64,000 bases of DNA from Leptobrachium leishanense (Eukaryota; Chordata; Amphibia; Anura; Megophryidae): assembly GCA_009667805.1 (NCBI GenBank), contig CM019072.1:38495519-38559518 (forward strand), read 5' to 3'. The notes below the pieces were generated by a model. The model saw only the letters and a program-made list of their open reading frames with translations. It made no database searches and was not told the DNA's origin. Both the position numbers and the translations under genes were made by a program. Shown here piece after piece: positions 1 through 12,077 of the stretch (position 1 is the first letter of the stretch; each line of letters starts with the position of its first letter).

Positions 1-320
1 GTGTGGCTCGGGGGTTAACTGTCGATACTGAAAGCGGTATCCCCGAACCACACTCGGGCCGATACTTACATGTCCTGCGCTCCCTCGCTGTCCCCGCAGT
101 CACACTGTAGCCGATTGCGATGTCACACTTCCTGGTTCACTCCTCGCTAGAAGAGATCCAGGCAGTGTGACTTTGTGAGCGGCTGGAGGAGACTGCGGGG
201 ATCAGCGAGGGAGCGAGCTCAGGACATGTAAGTATCCAGCCCGAGTGTGGCTCGGGGATACTGCTTTCGGTACAAAAAGTTAACCCCGAGCCACACTCAG
301 GAAAACCGTCAGGGAGGTTA
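1..320. repeat. Palindromic dispersed element (copy 1)
   Basis: The stretch holds inverted matches around GTGTGGCTCGGGG and CCCCGAGCCACAC, and a central pair near CTTCCTGGTTC. It ends near CAGGGAGGTTAAA. A diverged copy lies at about 20636-20976 with the same order of blocks (GTGTGGCTCGGG, CTTCCTGGTTC, GACTGCGGGGATCAGCGA, CAGGGAGG). Two copies in one window indicate a non-autonomous mobile element; its superfamily is not established. The left end is cut by the window. Confidence 0.6.
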
Positions 321-451
321 AACTACTAGATCTACTCTGGATTTAGTAGACTATAAATCTTGTGATGTTTAGTTTTAGTCAAATTTTCGAGTTAGAAATG
401 TCTAACCAAAGCATTTACCCTGAAAAACACTAATACAGTAGCTACGTAAAA

Positions 452-1673
452 TAGGGATGCACCGAAATTTCGGCCACCAAAATTAAAAATCGTCTGTAAA
501 TGGTGTTTTCAGACAAAAGAAACACCTCCAGACTCTTTGCACTGGACCGGATGGAGCAGCTTGTCCACACCCACGGCTGCTGATTGACACACCACACAGT
601 GACAAGTAGATCTTCTTGAGGGACAAGTAGATCAGACACCACTTTAGTCCATTGGACAAGTACATTTTTTTATTTTTATTATAATTACCACACGCCTGCA
701 TACTTGCCTACATTCACATATTTCAGCCTGAGCTCCTACAGTGATCCCCATTGTGGTCCTCCTGTATCACTCGAATACACAGGTCCACTTCTTGCTCTCT
801 TTCTGCGCACAGCATGTGGCGTCAGATGCCGGTCACAGGGTTGTGTCACTGAGGCGGAAGCCTTTGACCCAGCCGACGGCTGGACTGGTGACAGCTTCGC
901 CGCTGGTTGGGGGCTTCCCCCCGGCTAGTGATTAATCCCTCCCTTTGGTCCGGTCCCTGCTCTCAAACTCCCTCGCACAAGATTTAGTCCCTTTCCTAAA
1001 CGCACTCTCTCCCACTTTTAGTCCCTGCCCCCACTCTGGTTGTTCATGAATTAAAAATTTTTTTTTTTTAAAAAAGGGACACTATGCACTTCATGAGACG
1101 GCTTTAATTTTTTTTTTTTAAAAGGATTTAGGAAATTGCTTAAAGTCTGTCCAGTTAATATTGAAATGTATGGCCAGACAACCCATTTACCCAATGCACA
1201 GGCCTACACACACCTCAGATATATGTATACCCACTCTGACCTCATTATGTATACCAACGCAGATACATGTTCAGACATCAGACCAGATATACCCACAGAC
1301 AGATGCTAGGGCAGCTGGCCGTATGTATTAAAAGCCAGTGTTGCCACCCAGCTGGTCGAGTTACCAAGTGGCCGTAGGGCAGTGACGCGCTTCCACAAGA
1401 GCTCGCGACTCACGCAATATCTCAGCAGGAGGCAGAGTCACAGCCTCCACAGGCCGGCGGCTGCCGCCAACGCTGCCGGACGGAGGGGAAACGCTGGCCA
1501 AATGCTTTTAATGCATTTCGGCTAACTTCCCCAGCCCCTCGGATACCAGCAAGCCGGCCCAGCGCTGGCTTCTGGGTATTGGGGGCGGTATCAGGGCATT
1601 TTCACCAGTACAAAAGTACTCATGCAAACTACAGTATTGGGACCAATACCAGTATCGCATCGGTGCATCCCTA
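452..1673. mobile_element. hAT-like MITE with TAGGGATGCACCGA termini
   Basis: The ends are near-perfect inverted repeats: TAGGGATGCACCGA on the left and TCGGTGCATCCCTA on the right. The same termini bound the elements at 6929-8089 and 12078-13902. No 8-bp target duplication is visible here, so the boundary rests on the inverted repeats. The interior is GC-rich and non-coding; the small open frames in it look accidental. Confidence 0.7.
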
Positions 1674-1689
1674 CTTTTTTACATTGTGT

Positions 1690-2180
1690 TCTTTTAAATA
1701 AATAAATTGCTATACGGGGCCATTATCAACCATTGTCTGATGTCCTATGTATAGACCTGTTGATGAATAGGTTAAGGGGTCATCCATTTAGACTGGAAGA
1801 AAGAAAATTTAGCTTAAAGCATAGGAAGGGTTATTTTACGGTGAGAACAATAAAGCTGTGGAATTCTCTGCCTGTTGAGGTGGTTGAGTCAGAGTCTGTA
1901 CAGACTTTTAAAAAACGACTGGATGACTTCCTGCAGACACAGAATATTAAGGGTTATAATATTTAATATGTGGGTAAAAGCTTCTTGATCCAAGGAGAAA
2001 TCTGACTGCTATTCTGGGGTCAAGAAGGAATTTTTTCCCGGTATCTTGCATATTTCAGACTGGGTTTTTTGCCTTCTTTTGGATCAACAGCAGTAGGTTA
2101 TGTGGGAGAGGCTGAACCCAATTGACGCATGTCTTCTTTCAGCCTATATAACTATGTATATAACTATGTATATGCTCAAC
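1690..2180 (+). mobile_element. CR1-type LINE, 3' fragment
   Basis: The frame at 1733-1966 encodes the C-terminal tail typical of CR1-family reverse transcriptases (motif LWNSLPVEVVE, also found at the end of the longer CR1 copy ending near 10306). It is followed by a CR1-like 3' region ending in repeated TATATAACTATG. The element is 5'-truncated, as is usual for these LINEs, and cannot be functional. Confidence 0.75.
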
Positions 2181-3089
2181 TAATGGATTATGAAAATAAA
2201 TAATTGCAGCCCTATTCAGGACAGGACAATGTTACAATTTTTTTTTTTTAATAAATTTTCTAGTTTTAAACCATGTTATTGCCCCACTTAAAGCCCATTC
2301 GTGATTCTAATATTTTATCCAAAACTCTAAGATCTATGCCATTTTCTTTTTACTACTTCTTGCACCCGCTACTTCCTATACCCAGCTATTTACCCTCCCC
2401 TTGTGTGCCACCCCTCTCCACTTTGATTGTGACCTATCAGAGTCCTCCCTCCTACTGATCTGTATGTTTAACTTGCAGGTATTTTTGTTGCCGTCTCACC
2501 CATTGTACAGTCCTATAGAACTTGTTGGCGCTTTATAATTACTTATAAAAAATAAAAAAAAAAACCCACAAAACTTGGTTACTTTTGCAATCTTTTTGTG
2601 CATTTTTCCTGGGATGTGTGCAATACTCTAGAAATCCATAAAATATCTTATAACAATAAGACAAATGGATTATCTGACGTTTTCCTGGAAATCAGATGAT
2701 ATCAGCAAGGCTTGAAAAAGGCAGATTATTTAAGAATTTGACGTTTCGGTTGAAATCAAATGTTCACTTTATTGTACCCCTTTTTAAAGTGCCTGAATTC
2801 TCAGTTTCCTGTTTGTATACGGGTAATCAATCTCCAGCATCCCAGGTTGTCTTCTGGTCAAACATTTCACAAGCTTGTGAGGTTCCAAAGAAAGAATTAG
2901 TCTTTTAGTGCCCTCTAGTGGAGAATAAAGAGACTGTCCGAGTTCTTGTGTATTACAGTTTTGTGACTTTGTATGAAATATGCAACATAGAAGCCCCACG
3001 AACAACGCCACGGTGGGAAACCTGATAAACCAACCGTCTCCACGAGATTCCAATCAGATGGGGATGCCACCAGCCCCCTGGAAAAGTAG
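2181..3089. other. Non-coding stretch, no clear gene
   Basis: No supported gene. A short piece around 2515-2545 (TTGGCGCTTTATAATT) is the reverse of the dispersed repeat seen at 38690, 54960 and 57484. The remainder is AT-rich with poly-A runs. Confidence 0.5.
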
Positions 3090-3317
3090 AAATGGAAGAA
3101 ATGATGGATCTCCAGTGGATAAGAAGTGCCAAACGGTTTATTCATGGAACAGCAGCCTTCAAAAAAAATCAGTGACGTTTCGACCCTGAGGTCTTAATCA
3201 TATATGTATGATTAAGACCTCAGGGTCGAAACGTCACTGATTTTTTGAAGGCTGCTGTTCCATGAATAAACAGTTTGGCACTTCTTATCCACTGGAGATC
3301 CATCATTTCTTCCATTT
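3090..3317. repeat. Near-perfect palindrome, Penelope-like tail with decayed ribozyme core
   Basis: Two arms of about 110 bp are inverted around position 3204. Each arm holds the block GACCTCAGGGTCGAAACGTC. Stem GACC/GGTC followed by GAAA and the self-complementary ACGT resembles the 3' half of the dimeric hammerhead ribozymes carried by Penelope-like elements. The CUGAUGA half is changed to AUGAUUA, so it should be inactive. Assignment to Penelope is inference. Confidence 0.5.
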
Positions 3318-3380
3318 GTATGAAATATAGCTACAGTTACAAGTGTTTTATGGCTGAAACAAATAGATTAATAGGATTTT

Positions 3381-3664
3381 AGTCTTACGTCAGTAGTGGG
3401 GAAATTAATGGAAACCATGTTAAAGGAAAGGATTGTTGAATATCTAAAAACACATAGATTACAGGATCAGAAACAATATGGGTTTACCTCAGGGAGATCA
3501 TGCCAAACTAATCTTATTGATTTTTTTTGATTGGGTAACAAAAATAATAGACACAGGTGGTGCAGTAGACATTGCTTATTTAGATTTCAGTAAGGCTTTT
3601 GATACTGTTCCGCATAGAAGGCTTATCAATAAATTGCAATCTTTGAGCTTGGATTCCAATATTG
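3381..3664 (+). pseudogene. CR1-type LINE reverse transcriptase, 5' part of a split copy
   Basis: Translation gives the CR1 reverse-transcriptase fingers region (SLTSVVGKLME, then YGFTSGRSCQTNLIDF and after a frameshift AYLDFSKAFDTVPHRRL, where the FSKAFD aspartate belongs to the catalytic site). The reading is broken by a frameshift near a T-run at 3527. The copy stops at 3664, where an L1-like LINE is inserted, and resumes at 9368. The 14-bp target duplication GGATTCCAATATTG marks both edges. Confidence 0.85.
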
Positions 3665-4401
3665 GTTTTTTTTTTTGATTGAAGGGTTATTTCAACTACA
3701 AGCGGTACAGAGTGACATAAAACATTTTCATATAAGTGAAAGCTTAACAGTGTAAAATAGGTTGTGCATTCAGAGTATTAACTAGGTGCATTTTATACGT
3801 ATAAGTATTTAGGACAATTGATACATGACTGCTGCAGAAGAGTATGCGATTGAACCAGTGTGGTTCAGCGATATAACGAAGAGCTCTCATAAGCACGCAG
3901 TGGATTGGTAATACGTAGTCCAAGTCAGTAAGAGTGAAACCTCGTCCGAGTATTACAGTGTTTGTGGTTGGAATGTTACCTGTTTACCCATCAAGTATAA
4001 GGGTAACTAGATAAAGCATGAGAGAGTTAGTAGTAAAGGATTCTATAAAGAAACCCGTTTAGGTCAGTGGTTGAATGATTAGCTCAAAACTCTTGTAATC
4101 TGTTCCACTGGCAGTGTAAATGCCAGTTGCTACTTATTATATGTTTGGAATTGTAATGCACTAGAGAGTCTAGAAAAGATCTAGTGAGGTGAAACCTTGA
4201 AGAGAAGAAGATGTTAAAGAAGAGGAAGGGGAGATATACAAAGTGTCGATATGGAGAAGTAAAGAATGAAAAAGAAAGAAAAAAGGAGGGAGAAGAAGAT
4301 AGGTGTCGGTGAGTAAGGCAAAATAATAACTACAGAACTCAGAGAAAAAAAAAAAGGGGGGTTGGAAAGGGTGGTGGTAGGAAGAATGAGTCTGGTAGTA
4401 T

Positions 4402-5551
4402 GTTAACCCCTTAGTGACCGGGCGGTTTTACACAAATCCGTCTTTTAGTGACCGCTGCTGTTTTTACGTTTCTGCGCTGTTAGTGTTTAGGTCAAATTTT
4501 CATCTTACTCGTTTATTCAATCCACACATATTATACACCCCTTTTCCCGCCATTAAATGGACTTTCTAGAAAATACCATTATTTCCATCATATCCAATAA
4601 TTTACTATAAAAAAAATATGAAATATGAGGAAAAAAATGGTAAACACACACTTTTTCGTAATTTAATCCCCAAAATCTACAACCAGCCAAAAAGACCCCG
4701 GCTAAATAGGTTCAAAATTTTGTCCTGAGACTAGAAATACCCAATTTTTACATGCATTTGCTTTTTAACCCCTTCACTGCTGAGACAGTTCACCTATGTG
4801 CGCTGCGCTCATTCTGACCATTTTGTGCTAATTATTTTTAGATGACAGCCTAGGTCCTATTTACATTTTTTTATTATTTTTTTTTATTTATTTATTTTTA
4901 ACCTGGTCATGTTTGGTAGCATTGGAAAGGCCATAATCAGGCCTTTCAAATGATGTCAAATATGACCAAATAGCTGCCATAGATCGGGAGATATGGGGAT
5001 CCTTAGGATCCCCTTATCTTTACATGGCAGCTAGATGGTTAACTGGCCCACTGACATCCTCACACATATGGTGAGGTTGTCAGTGGGTGGGGGGGACCTG
5101 GAGGCTTGGCTGACAGCCAAGATGTCAGCCCCCCTACAGGTTCGAATCGCGTTTTGGCGCCAATTGGCGCCGAAACGTGATCCAGCGGCGAAACAGTTAA
5201 TGCTATACACCGCTGAAAAGGAGAGACTCTCCCCTTTTCAGCGGTGTAAAAAGCATCTCCCTAGCTGCAATGGTTGGGGAAATAGAGGGCTCAGAAGGAG
5301 CACCCCCCTCCCCTCCATTGCTTTGCATGGGGACGCCTGCTGATGACGTCACCACGCAGCGTGGCGACGTCATCAGCCTCGCCTGCCCATGTAAATCACA
5401 TTGGCAGGCTTCCTCCCTGCCAGATCGCCGAGGGATCCAGCGAGGGAGGTGAGGGGGATTAGGCCCGCTGACGTACCCTGTACGTCCGCGGGTCTAAGGG
5501 AGACCCGAGGACAGGACGTACAGGGTACGTCAGCGGTCCTTAAGGGGTTAA
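4402..5551. mobile_element. piggyBac-like MITE with TTAA ends
   Basis: The element begins TTAACCCCTTAGTGACCG and ends CGGTCCTTAAGGGGTTAA, so the terminal repeat is CCCCTTA.. inside TTAA duplications. Such ends are typical of the piggyBac group. The interior is non-coding; a GC-rich part near 5130-5550 contains further short inverted repeats (GACGTACCCTGTACGTC). It lies within the 3' half of the L1-like LINE. Confidence 0.75.
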
Positions 5552-5599
5552 GGATACGGAACGCGCTGCTTTCTCATCCATGCACGAGTAGCAAAAGTT

Positions 5600-6928
5600 T
5601 TCGGCACCATCAAGTGTTAATTCTCTGTGGCGTTTGGCTCCTCCGTCTGCCTGTCAACCCCCTCCAGTTCTTTTCCCAGGCGTGCCAATGGGCAATATGC
5701 CGACCAGTGAAACCAGACATCTAGATGGTGTTGCACCGCCTTCGAAGGAGTGAGGGCTAGTTCCTCGTTCGATCAAGATTTCCAATCTGTCAATCAGCAG
5801 TTTCATAGTAGGCGCGGTGGCCAACGTCCAGAAAATCGGTATCAATGAGCTTGCTACCAGAAGGATGCGGGGCAATAACGATTTCTTCATGGAGGTCACT
5901 GAAAACGGGAGCTGTAGAAAGATTTGGGGTGTAAAGTCCAGATCTACATCCGTGGTGTTGCGTATGAGCTCTCGAACCATGCTCCAGAATGGTTCAAGTG
6001 AGGCACATTCCCACCATATATGAATGTAAGTGCCGAGTTAAACATTGCATCTCCAGCAATTCGGCGATATGGTGATGTTAAACTTGGCCAGGTGTGCGGT
6101 ACCAAAAGGTTAATATTTTGTATGAGGTTTCCTGTAATTTGGTGATCTGTGAACCCGAATGTATGAGGGCCAGTGTTTTAGTCCAGTCTTCATCGGAGAT
6201 GGGAACGCATATTTGGATCTCCTATCTGGCCATAAAAGCAGGAGGTTCGTCGTCCATTGCTCTAAACATACCGTATAATGTGGAGACGCTATGTGCCAAC
6301 GGTGACTGTCGGTTGCATAACGTTTCAAAAGGGGAAAGTTGTCTGGTCAATGAAGTATTATTCGGTAGATCTCTTAAGAATGATTTAATTTGATGGAAAT
6401 TGAATTTCTCTGCAAAGTTGAGAACCGTTTGTCCAGTGGCTTCTAAATTTACAAAAAGGTACCATTCTTTAGTACATGTCGAGCCTGTAGTGTAGGTGTA
6501 TCCGTAAGGTGTGATACTAGTGAAGAAAGGATCCTGACAGGGAATTCAGGGTTATGCAGTAAGGGCAGAAGAGGAGAGGGATACGTTGACAATGAAACTT
6601 TAGTACGGATCTTATGCCATAGGGCCAGCGTACAGCCCACTGGTGAAGGTCCTGTGGCGGTGTGTTTGATTGTGTTCCATGGCAACCACGGAAGTGTCCA
6701 AACCGGACGACCCGCTTGTGCATCCTCCAGGTCTATCCACTTCTGTTCGGGTGAACCAGTCATCCAATCTACCACCCTAGTCAGATGTGCTGCGTAGTTA
6801 TACAAACGGGTATCTGGTAGGGCAAGCCCACCGCACCGTTTTGGTTTACATAGGCGAGGACGAGTCTTTGGCCAGATGAAGGAGGAGAATAGCGTGCGTA
6901 TTTCTTTGTGGAAAGAGAAGGAGATAAG
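5600..6928 (-). pseudogene. L1-like ORF2, C-terminal part (degraded)
   Basis: Minus-strand frames at 6449-6805 and 5654-5980 read as the domain behind the reverse transcriptase of L1/Tx1-type ORF2 (LPWLPWN, GCTLALWHKI, LLPLLHNPEFP). Several frame changes separate them. The hAT MITE at 6929-8089 cuts this region from the upstream reverse-transcriptase part. It is a fossil with no expected product. Confidence 0.7.
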
Positions 6929-8089
6929 TAGGGTTGCACCGATACCGATACTAGTATCGGTATCGGGGCCGATACTGGGTACTGCAGGAGTACTTGGTAC
7001 TCGTGCAGTACCCCCGATATTTTTTTCCGATACCGGAAGCCGGCATTGAGCCGGCTTCCGGTATCCGAGGGGCTGCGGCGGCTGTCCGAATGCTCTATCG
7101 GCATTCGGACAGCCGCCCCTGGAGCTCTGCGATACTTACCTTCCTTCAGCGCCGCCGAGAATGTCTTCGCGCGCGCTGGTTGGAAGGACCCCAGCCGCGA
7201 CCACGTGGGACCATGTGATCACGGCTGGGGTCCTTCCAACCAGCGCACGCGCGGAAACTTTCCCGGCGTCGCTGAAGGAAGGTAAGTATAAACAAAGTGA
7301 GCAGCTGCAGGGCCTATCCGAATGCAGATAGAGCATTCGGACAGGCCCTGCAGCTGCTCTCCGCTCATACTTACCTTCCTTCAGCGACGCCGGGAAAGTT
7401 TCCGCGCGTGCGCTGGTTGGAAGGACCCCAGCCGTGATCACATGGTCCCACGTGGTCGCGGCTGGGGTCCTTCCAACCAGCGCGCGCGCGCGCGAAGACA
7501 TTCTCGGCGGCGCTGAAGGAAGGTAAGTATGAGCGGAGCGGAGGGGGGGGGGTTGGGCATATCCATGAGCAATGGGGCAATATCCATGAGCAATGGGGCA
7601 ATATCCATGAGCAATGGGGCAATATCCATGAGCAATGGGGCATATCCATGAGCAATGGGGCAATATCCATGAGCAATGGGGCAATATCCATGAGCAATGG
7701 GGCAATATCCATGAGCAATGGGGCATATCCATGAGCAATGGGGCAATATCCATGAGCAATGGGGCAATATCCATGAGCAATGGGGCAATATCCATGAGCA
7801 ATGGGGCATATCCATGAGCAAGGGGGCAATATCCATGAGCAATGGGGCATATCCATGAGCAATGGGGCATATCCATGAGCTGGGGGGCATATCCATGAGC
7901 TGGGGGGGCAATTATCCATGAGCAGGGGGCATATCTATGAGACCTGGGGGCTTTATATGAGGTCTGTTCTTATTGGAAAGCGTCACATGGCATAAAATAA
8001 AAGTATCGGTAATTGGTATCGGTGAGTACTTGAACAAAAGTATCGGTACTCGTACTCGGTCTTAAAAAAGTGGTATCGGTGCATCCCTA
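6929..8089. mobile_element. hAT MITE carrying a minisatellite
   Basis: The termini are TAGGGTTGCACCGATACC and GGTATCGGTGCATCCCTA. They are flanked by the exact 8-bp duplication GAGATAAG (6921-6928 and 8090-8097), the duplication length of hAT transposons. The left interior holds GC-rich inverted modules with GGAAGGACCCCAGCCG; the right half is a 21-bp minisatellite. No transposase is encoded. Confidence 0.9.
7553..7930. repeat. 21-bp minisatellite with higher-order pattern
   Basis: About 17 units of GGGGCAATATCCATGAGCAA plus T. A 20-bp variant with CAT in place of CAAT recurs after every three 21-bp units, giving a higher-order period of 83 bp. Open frames of up to 246 residues on the minus strand cross it only because the unit has no stop codon. 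Confidence 0.95.
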
Positions 8090-9353
8090 GAGATAAGTAT
8101 GGGGATCGTGTGGAATAGATAAAGTAATCTCGGTAGGAAGTTCATTTTGATCACCCTAATTCGTCCCATCCAAGATAAATATGTTGGTGACCAACGTGCT
8201 ATGTCAGCTTTAAAGATTGTCATAAGCGGTGTGAAATTTAAGGCAAACATTTTGGAGAAATCAGGAGTTGAGCGGATGCCTAGATAGGTAAGCAATGATG
8301 AGCACCAGCGGAAAGAATAATGTGCATCAAGTGTCCGACGCCAATTTTCCCAGGGTGCGATTGCCAGTAGTTCAGATTTGGTTTAATTTATTTTGAAGCC
8401 AGATAGTGAGCCATACTCTTGGAGTTCTCGAATTACCTCCGGCATGGATCTTACTGGATCAGGTAGCATGAAGAGGTCATCCGCATACACGGAGACCTTA
8501 TGTTCATGGGTAGAGCCTTGCACCCCTATAAATGTTGGTATTTTGCCGAATCGAGGACAATAATGGCTCCAAACTGAGGGCAAAAAGAAGTGGGGATAGA
8601 GGGCAACCCTGACGTGTGCTATTGCATATTTTGAATGTGGAGGTAAGTGCGCCATTCACTCTAACCCTTGCCGAGGGTGTCGAATACAGTGCTTGAATCC
8701 AGGCCAAGAAACCCCTTCCCACCCCATACCGCTTCAAGGTCCAGAACAGAAAGGGCCACAGTACCCGATCAAAGGCCTTTTCAGCATCGGTCAAGAGCAG
8801 TAAAAGCGGACTTTTAGTGTGTTTGGAATAGGTAAAAGGCATAAGTACTCTCATTGTCGCGTCCCGTGATGAATCCGACCTGGTCCGGATCAATCAATTG
8901 AGGCATGAACCTCTTCAAGCGATTAGCTAGAACCCGTGCAAGTAGCTTCATATCATTGTTGAGTAAGGATATGGGTCTGTAGTTCCCGCAAACAGTATGA
9001 TCTTTCTCCGGCTTCAGTATTAATCAGATCGTTGCCATCAGGGAGTGAGGGTGGGGTAAGGTTCCGTCCTGTAGTGCATTAAAGAATGTTACTAATGTCG
9101 GTAGAAGATCTTTCGAGTTCGCCTTATAATATTCGATGGGTAAGCCATCAGGGCCTGGGCTTTTCCCAGATTTGGAACGATTTCAATGCTTCTAGGATTT
9201 CTTCTACAGAAATTGCGGAGCACAGAGATTCTCGGTCCAGTGGACCTAGTGGCTTCGAGATCGGCCTTGCCAAATAGGCATCAATATTATCAGCATGGAG
9301 AGGTGTGGTGGTAGTGTCATCTAGATGATAAAGGTTTGTAAAAAACCTTTAGG
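8090..9353 (-). pseudogene. L1-like ORF2 reverse transcriptase part (degraded)
   Basis: Minus-strand frames encode the reverse-transcriptase core: TDAEKAFDRVLW, then TRQGCPLSPLLFALSLEPLL, and in another frame VYADDLFMLPDP with the catalytic YADD box, followed by SGFKIN. The order is that of L1/Tx1-type LINEs. At least one frameshift separates the QGCPLSP and YADD blocks, so the enzyme is dead. Confidence 0.8.
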
Positions 9354-9367
9354 GGATTCCAATATTG

Positions 9368-10435
9368 TTGAATGGATTAGGCAGTGGCTGAGTAAAAGGC
9401 AACAGAGGATTGTGGTAAATGGAGTTTATTCGGCGTAAAGGTCTTGTTACCAGTGGGGTACCTCGGGGGTCAGTACTTGGACCCATTCGCTTTAATAATT
9501 TTATTAGTGATATTGCAGAAGGTATTAATGGTAGAGTAGGTCTTTTTGCTGATGACACAAAGATTTGCAACAGGGTTGACGTTCCTGGAGGGATCAGCCA
9601 AATGACAAATGATTTAGGTAAGCTAAAAAAATGGTGGGAGCTGTGGCAATTGAGTTTTAATGTGGATAAGTGCAAGATAATGCCCATGGGACGTAAAAAC
9701 CCAAGGGCTGAATATAGAATATTTGATACAGTCCTAACCTCAACATCTGAGGAAAGGGATTTAGGGGTTATTATTTCAGAGGATCTAAGGGTAAGTAGTC
9801 AATGTAATAGAGCAGCAGGAAATGCTGGCAGAATGCTTGGTTGTGTAGGGAGAGGTATTAGCAGTAGGAAAAGGGAAGTGCTCATGCCACTGTACAGAGC
9901 ACTGGTGAGACCTCACTTGGAGTACTGTGTGCAGTACTGGAGACCGTATCTCCAGAAGGATATAGACATCTTAGAGAGAGTTCAGAGAAGGGCTACTAAA
10001 ATGGTGTACGGCTTGAAGGAGAAAAGTTACCAGGAAAGGCTTAATGATCTTAACATGTACAGCTTGGAAAAAAGACGAGACAGAGGAGATATGATAGAAA
10101 CATTTAAATACGTAAAGGGAATCCACCAGGTAGAGGAAGGGAGTATATTTAAAAGGAAACAAAGTAGCAAAACAAGAGGACATAGTCTTAGATTAGAGGG
10201 GCAAAGGTTTAAAAGTAACATCAGGAAGCATTATTTTACTGAGAGGGTGGTGGATACATGGAACAGTCTTCCAGTTGAAGTGGTAGAGGCCAAAAACAGT
10301 AATTGAATTTAAGCAGGCATGGGATAGGCATAAGGCTATCCTAAACAAAAGATAAATCCAGGTAAAGTATCCATGTAATTGGGCAGACTAGATGGGCCGA
10401 AAGGTTCTTATCTGCCGACATTTTCTATGTTTCTA
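9368..10435 (+). pseudogene. CR1-type LINE reverse transcriptase, 3' part of the split copy
   Basis: The frame 9419-10306 (295 residues) continues the CR1 reverse transcriptase: GVPRGSVLGP, then LFADDTKI with the catalytic ADD, then the thumb and tail region (YRALVRPHLEYCVQYWRPYL, WNSLPVEVVE). The 3' region contains GGGCAGACTAGATGGGCCG and ends in TTTTCTATGTTTCTA, which is characteristic of tetrapod CR1 elements. A frame break near 10306 and the L1 insertion at the 5' side disable it. Together with 3381-3664 it forms one copy. Confidence 0.9.
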
Positions 10436-10898
10436 GTTGTCAACTAGAGTCAGACCGAGTTAAACGTTAATAACCTCAGCCACTATTTCAGAGCTGATTG
10501 TAGGATTTAGTTCTAGGAAAATGTCAGAACTAGGGTGCAACGATAATTTTCATTAAAAAAAAAAATCCAACTAATCGATTCATTGGATAAAATAAAAATA
10601 CAGTTTCTTTAAAAAAAAAGGAACATTATGACAAAATAAACCCCTGCCTCCCCCTCTTTTTCTCGTAACAATTTGCGTAGCGTACATAACCACGCAAATT
10701 GCATACTTCTCGCACACAATATACACGAGCACCTGGTCACAGTGATTGATTGGTGCGTACACAGCTTAAGCTCACGTCTTCTTTCTCCACAAACAAAATA
10801 CGCTGCTACAAGTGCTCTGATAGAAATGTCAGCGCAAAAGCAGGGTGAGCATGGGGGGGGGGGGCACTCATAAGAGCCTGACCACTTTAGCTTATTAG

Positions 10899-11410
10899 TT
10901 TGTGTCACGGGATGGCCCAGCACCCTCAGCCAGGGGCGGTGCAGTGACAGTGGGGACATGGACACTTGGGTGTGGTGGCACGCACCCCGTTTACCAGTAT
11001 TTGTATTTAGATGTGACATTGTGTGGTGTAATAAAGTGTTCCCCGTTGGTTTATGGTGTAATGTATTTTCCCTTTGTTTGCCTTGCTCGCCGCCATTTTC
11101 CGATCCTTGTGGCGCAGTTTGGAATTCTCGTTTCGGAAAATGGCCGATTCGAACCATCCGGTTCGAATCGTAAAATGGCCGATTCGGACCATCCGGTCCG
11201 AATTGGCGACTCCCTGAAGGCCAAGGGCCAATGGGTCCTGGGAGGGCGGGCAAGGAGTCCCATTGTATTCTAATTGTGTGCAGAGGTAATAAATGCTTGG
11301 ACTGTAAACAATAAAGCCAGATTCTGCAGTGCATCCAGCCTCGTCTGATGTGACTTTGTCCCCGCCGTACTTTCGTATCTGAGTGTCCCCCGCGGCCTCA
11401 GAGTACGGTG
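10899..11410 (+). repeat. Possible solitary LTR
   Basis: The stretch starts TGTGTCACGGGATGG and carries AATAAA signals at about 11030, 11288 and 11310, followed by TGTGACTTTGTCCCC. This resembles the U3-R-U5 order of a retrotransposon LTR. The right edge and a target duplication could not be fixed, and no gag/pol reading was seen nearby. Diverged GC-rich DNA with repeated ATCCGAA blocks follows to about 12050. Confidence 0.3.
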
Positions 11411-12077
11411 CCCACTCGGATACGATCCGAATCGAGCGCTCTGTCCCTGCATCGAGTATCAGGGCAGAGGCGCTGCGCAGGAAGATTCGGTTCCAGAAAG
11501 ACGGAGATCCGAACCGAACGACCCAGCCGGGAACCGCGCTTCGGCGTTGCGGTAAGACCCGAACTCTCCACTGGTCCCGCCATATCCGAAACTCCCTCCC
11601 ATACCGATCCGAAGCCTTCCAGTCCCGATCCGACCCGCCATCCCTTCCCGACTCGAAAACTCCACCGCCCAAGATCCGAAGAGACACCCGCCCCCGGATC
11701 GGAAACGTTTCCCGCATAAGATCCGAAACGTTTCCACATAAGATCCGAATCTTTCTCCGCGGCTGCTAGGGCCGATTTCCACAGGCGTCCCACACCCGCA
11801 AGGTCAGGGAACCAGTTGCTCGGGACGCTGAGTGCTGCGCGGCTCAGTGGTCGGACTGGTTCCAGGCAGGGGTCCCCTCCACCGCCCGCTAACCCTACCC
11901 TAGGGTCACGCCAGGCCGCACGAGACGCCGAGTGTGCGCCACTCGGTAGTCGGGCCAGCGGTAAGCGACGGGGTCACGCAGATAGAGCACACCCGCAGGC
12001 GGAACAACATCTCCATTCCGTCATAGTTTGTTCATGAAATTATTGTAAAGGGACACTCTGAGAGGGAGGAGGGTCCT

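Larger units (their letters stand above)
3665..9353 (-). mobile_element. L1-like LINE inserted in the CR1 copy
   Basis: The insert is flanked by the 14-bp duplication GGATTCCAATATTG (3651-3664 and 9354-9367). It starts on the plus strand with a T-run at 3666, which is the poly-A tail of a minus-strand element. Minus-strand frames between about 5650 and 8900 encode L1-type ORF2 pieces. The insert has itself been hit by a piggyBac-like MITE (4402-5551) and a hAT MITE (6929-8089). Without these it is about 3.4 kb, so the 5' part is missing. Confidence 0.85.

Noticed and set aside
7136..7919. Frames of 157-246 residues with repeated MDIAPLL/HCSW-like blocks
   Set aside because: By-product of the 21-bp minisatellite and GC-rich MITE modules.
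10899..12050. A retrovirus or LTR retrotransposon with internal genes
   Set aside because: Only an LTR-like stretch with AATAAA signals was found; no gag, pol or env reading and no paired LTR.
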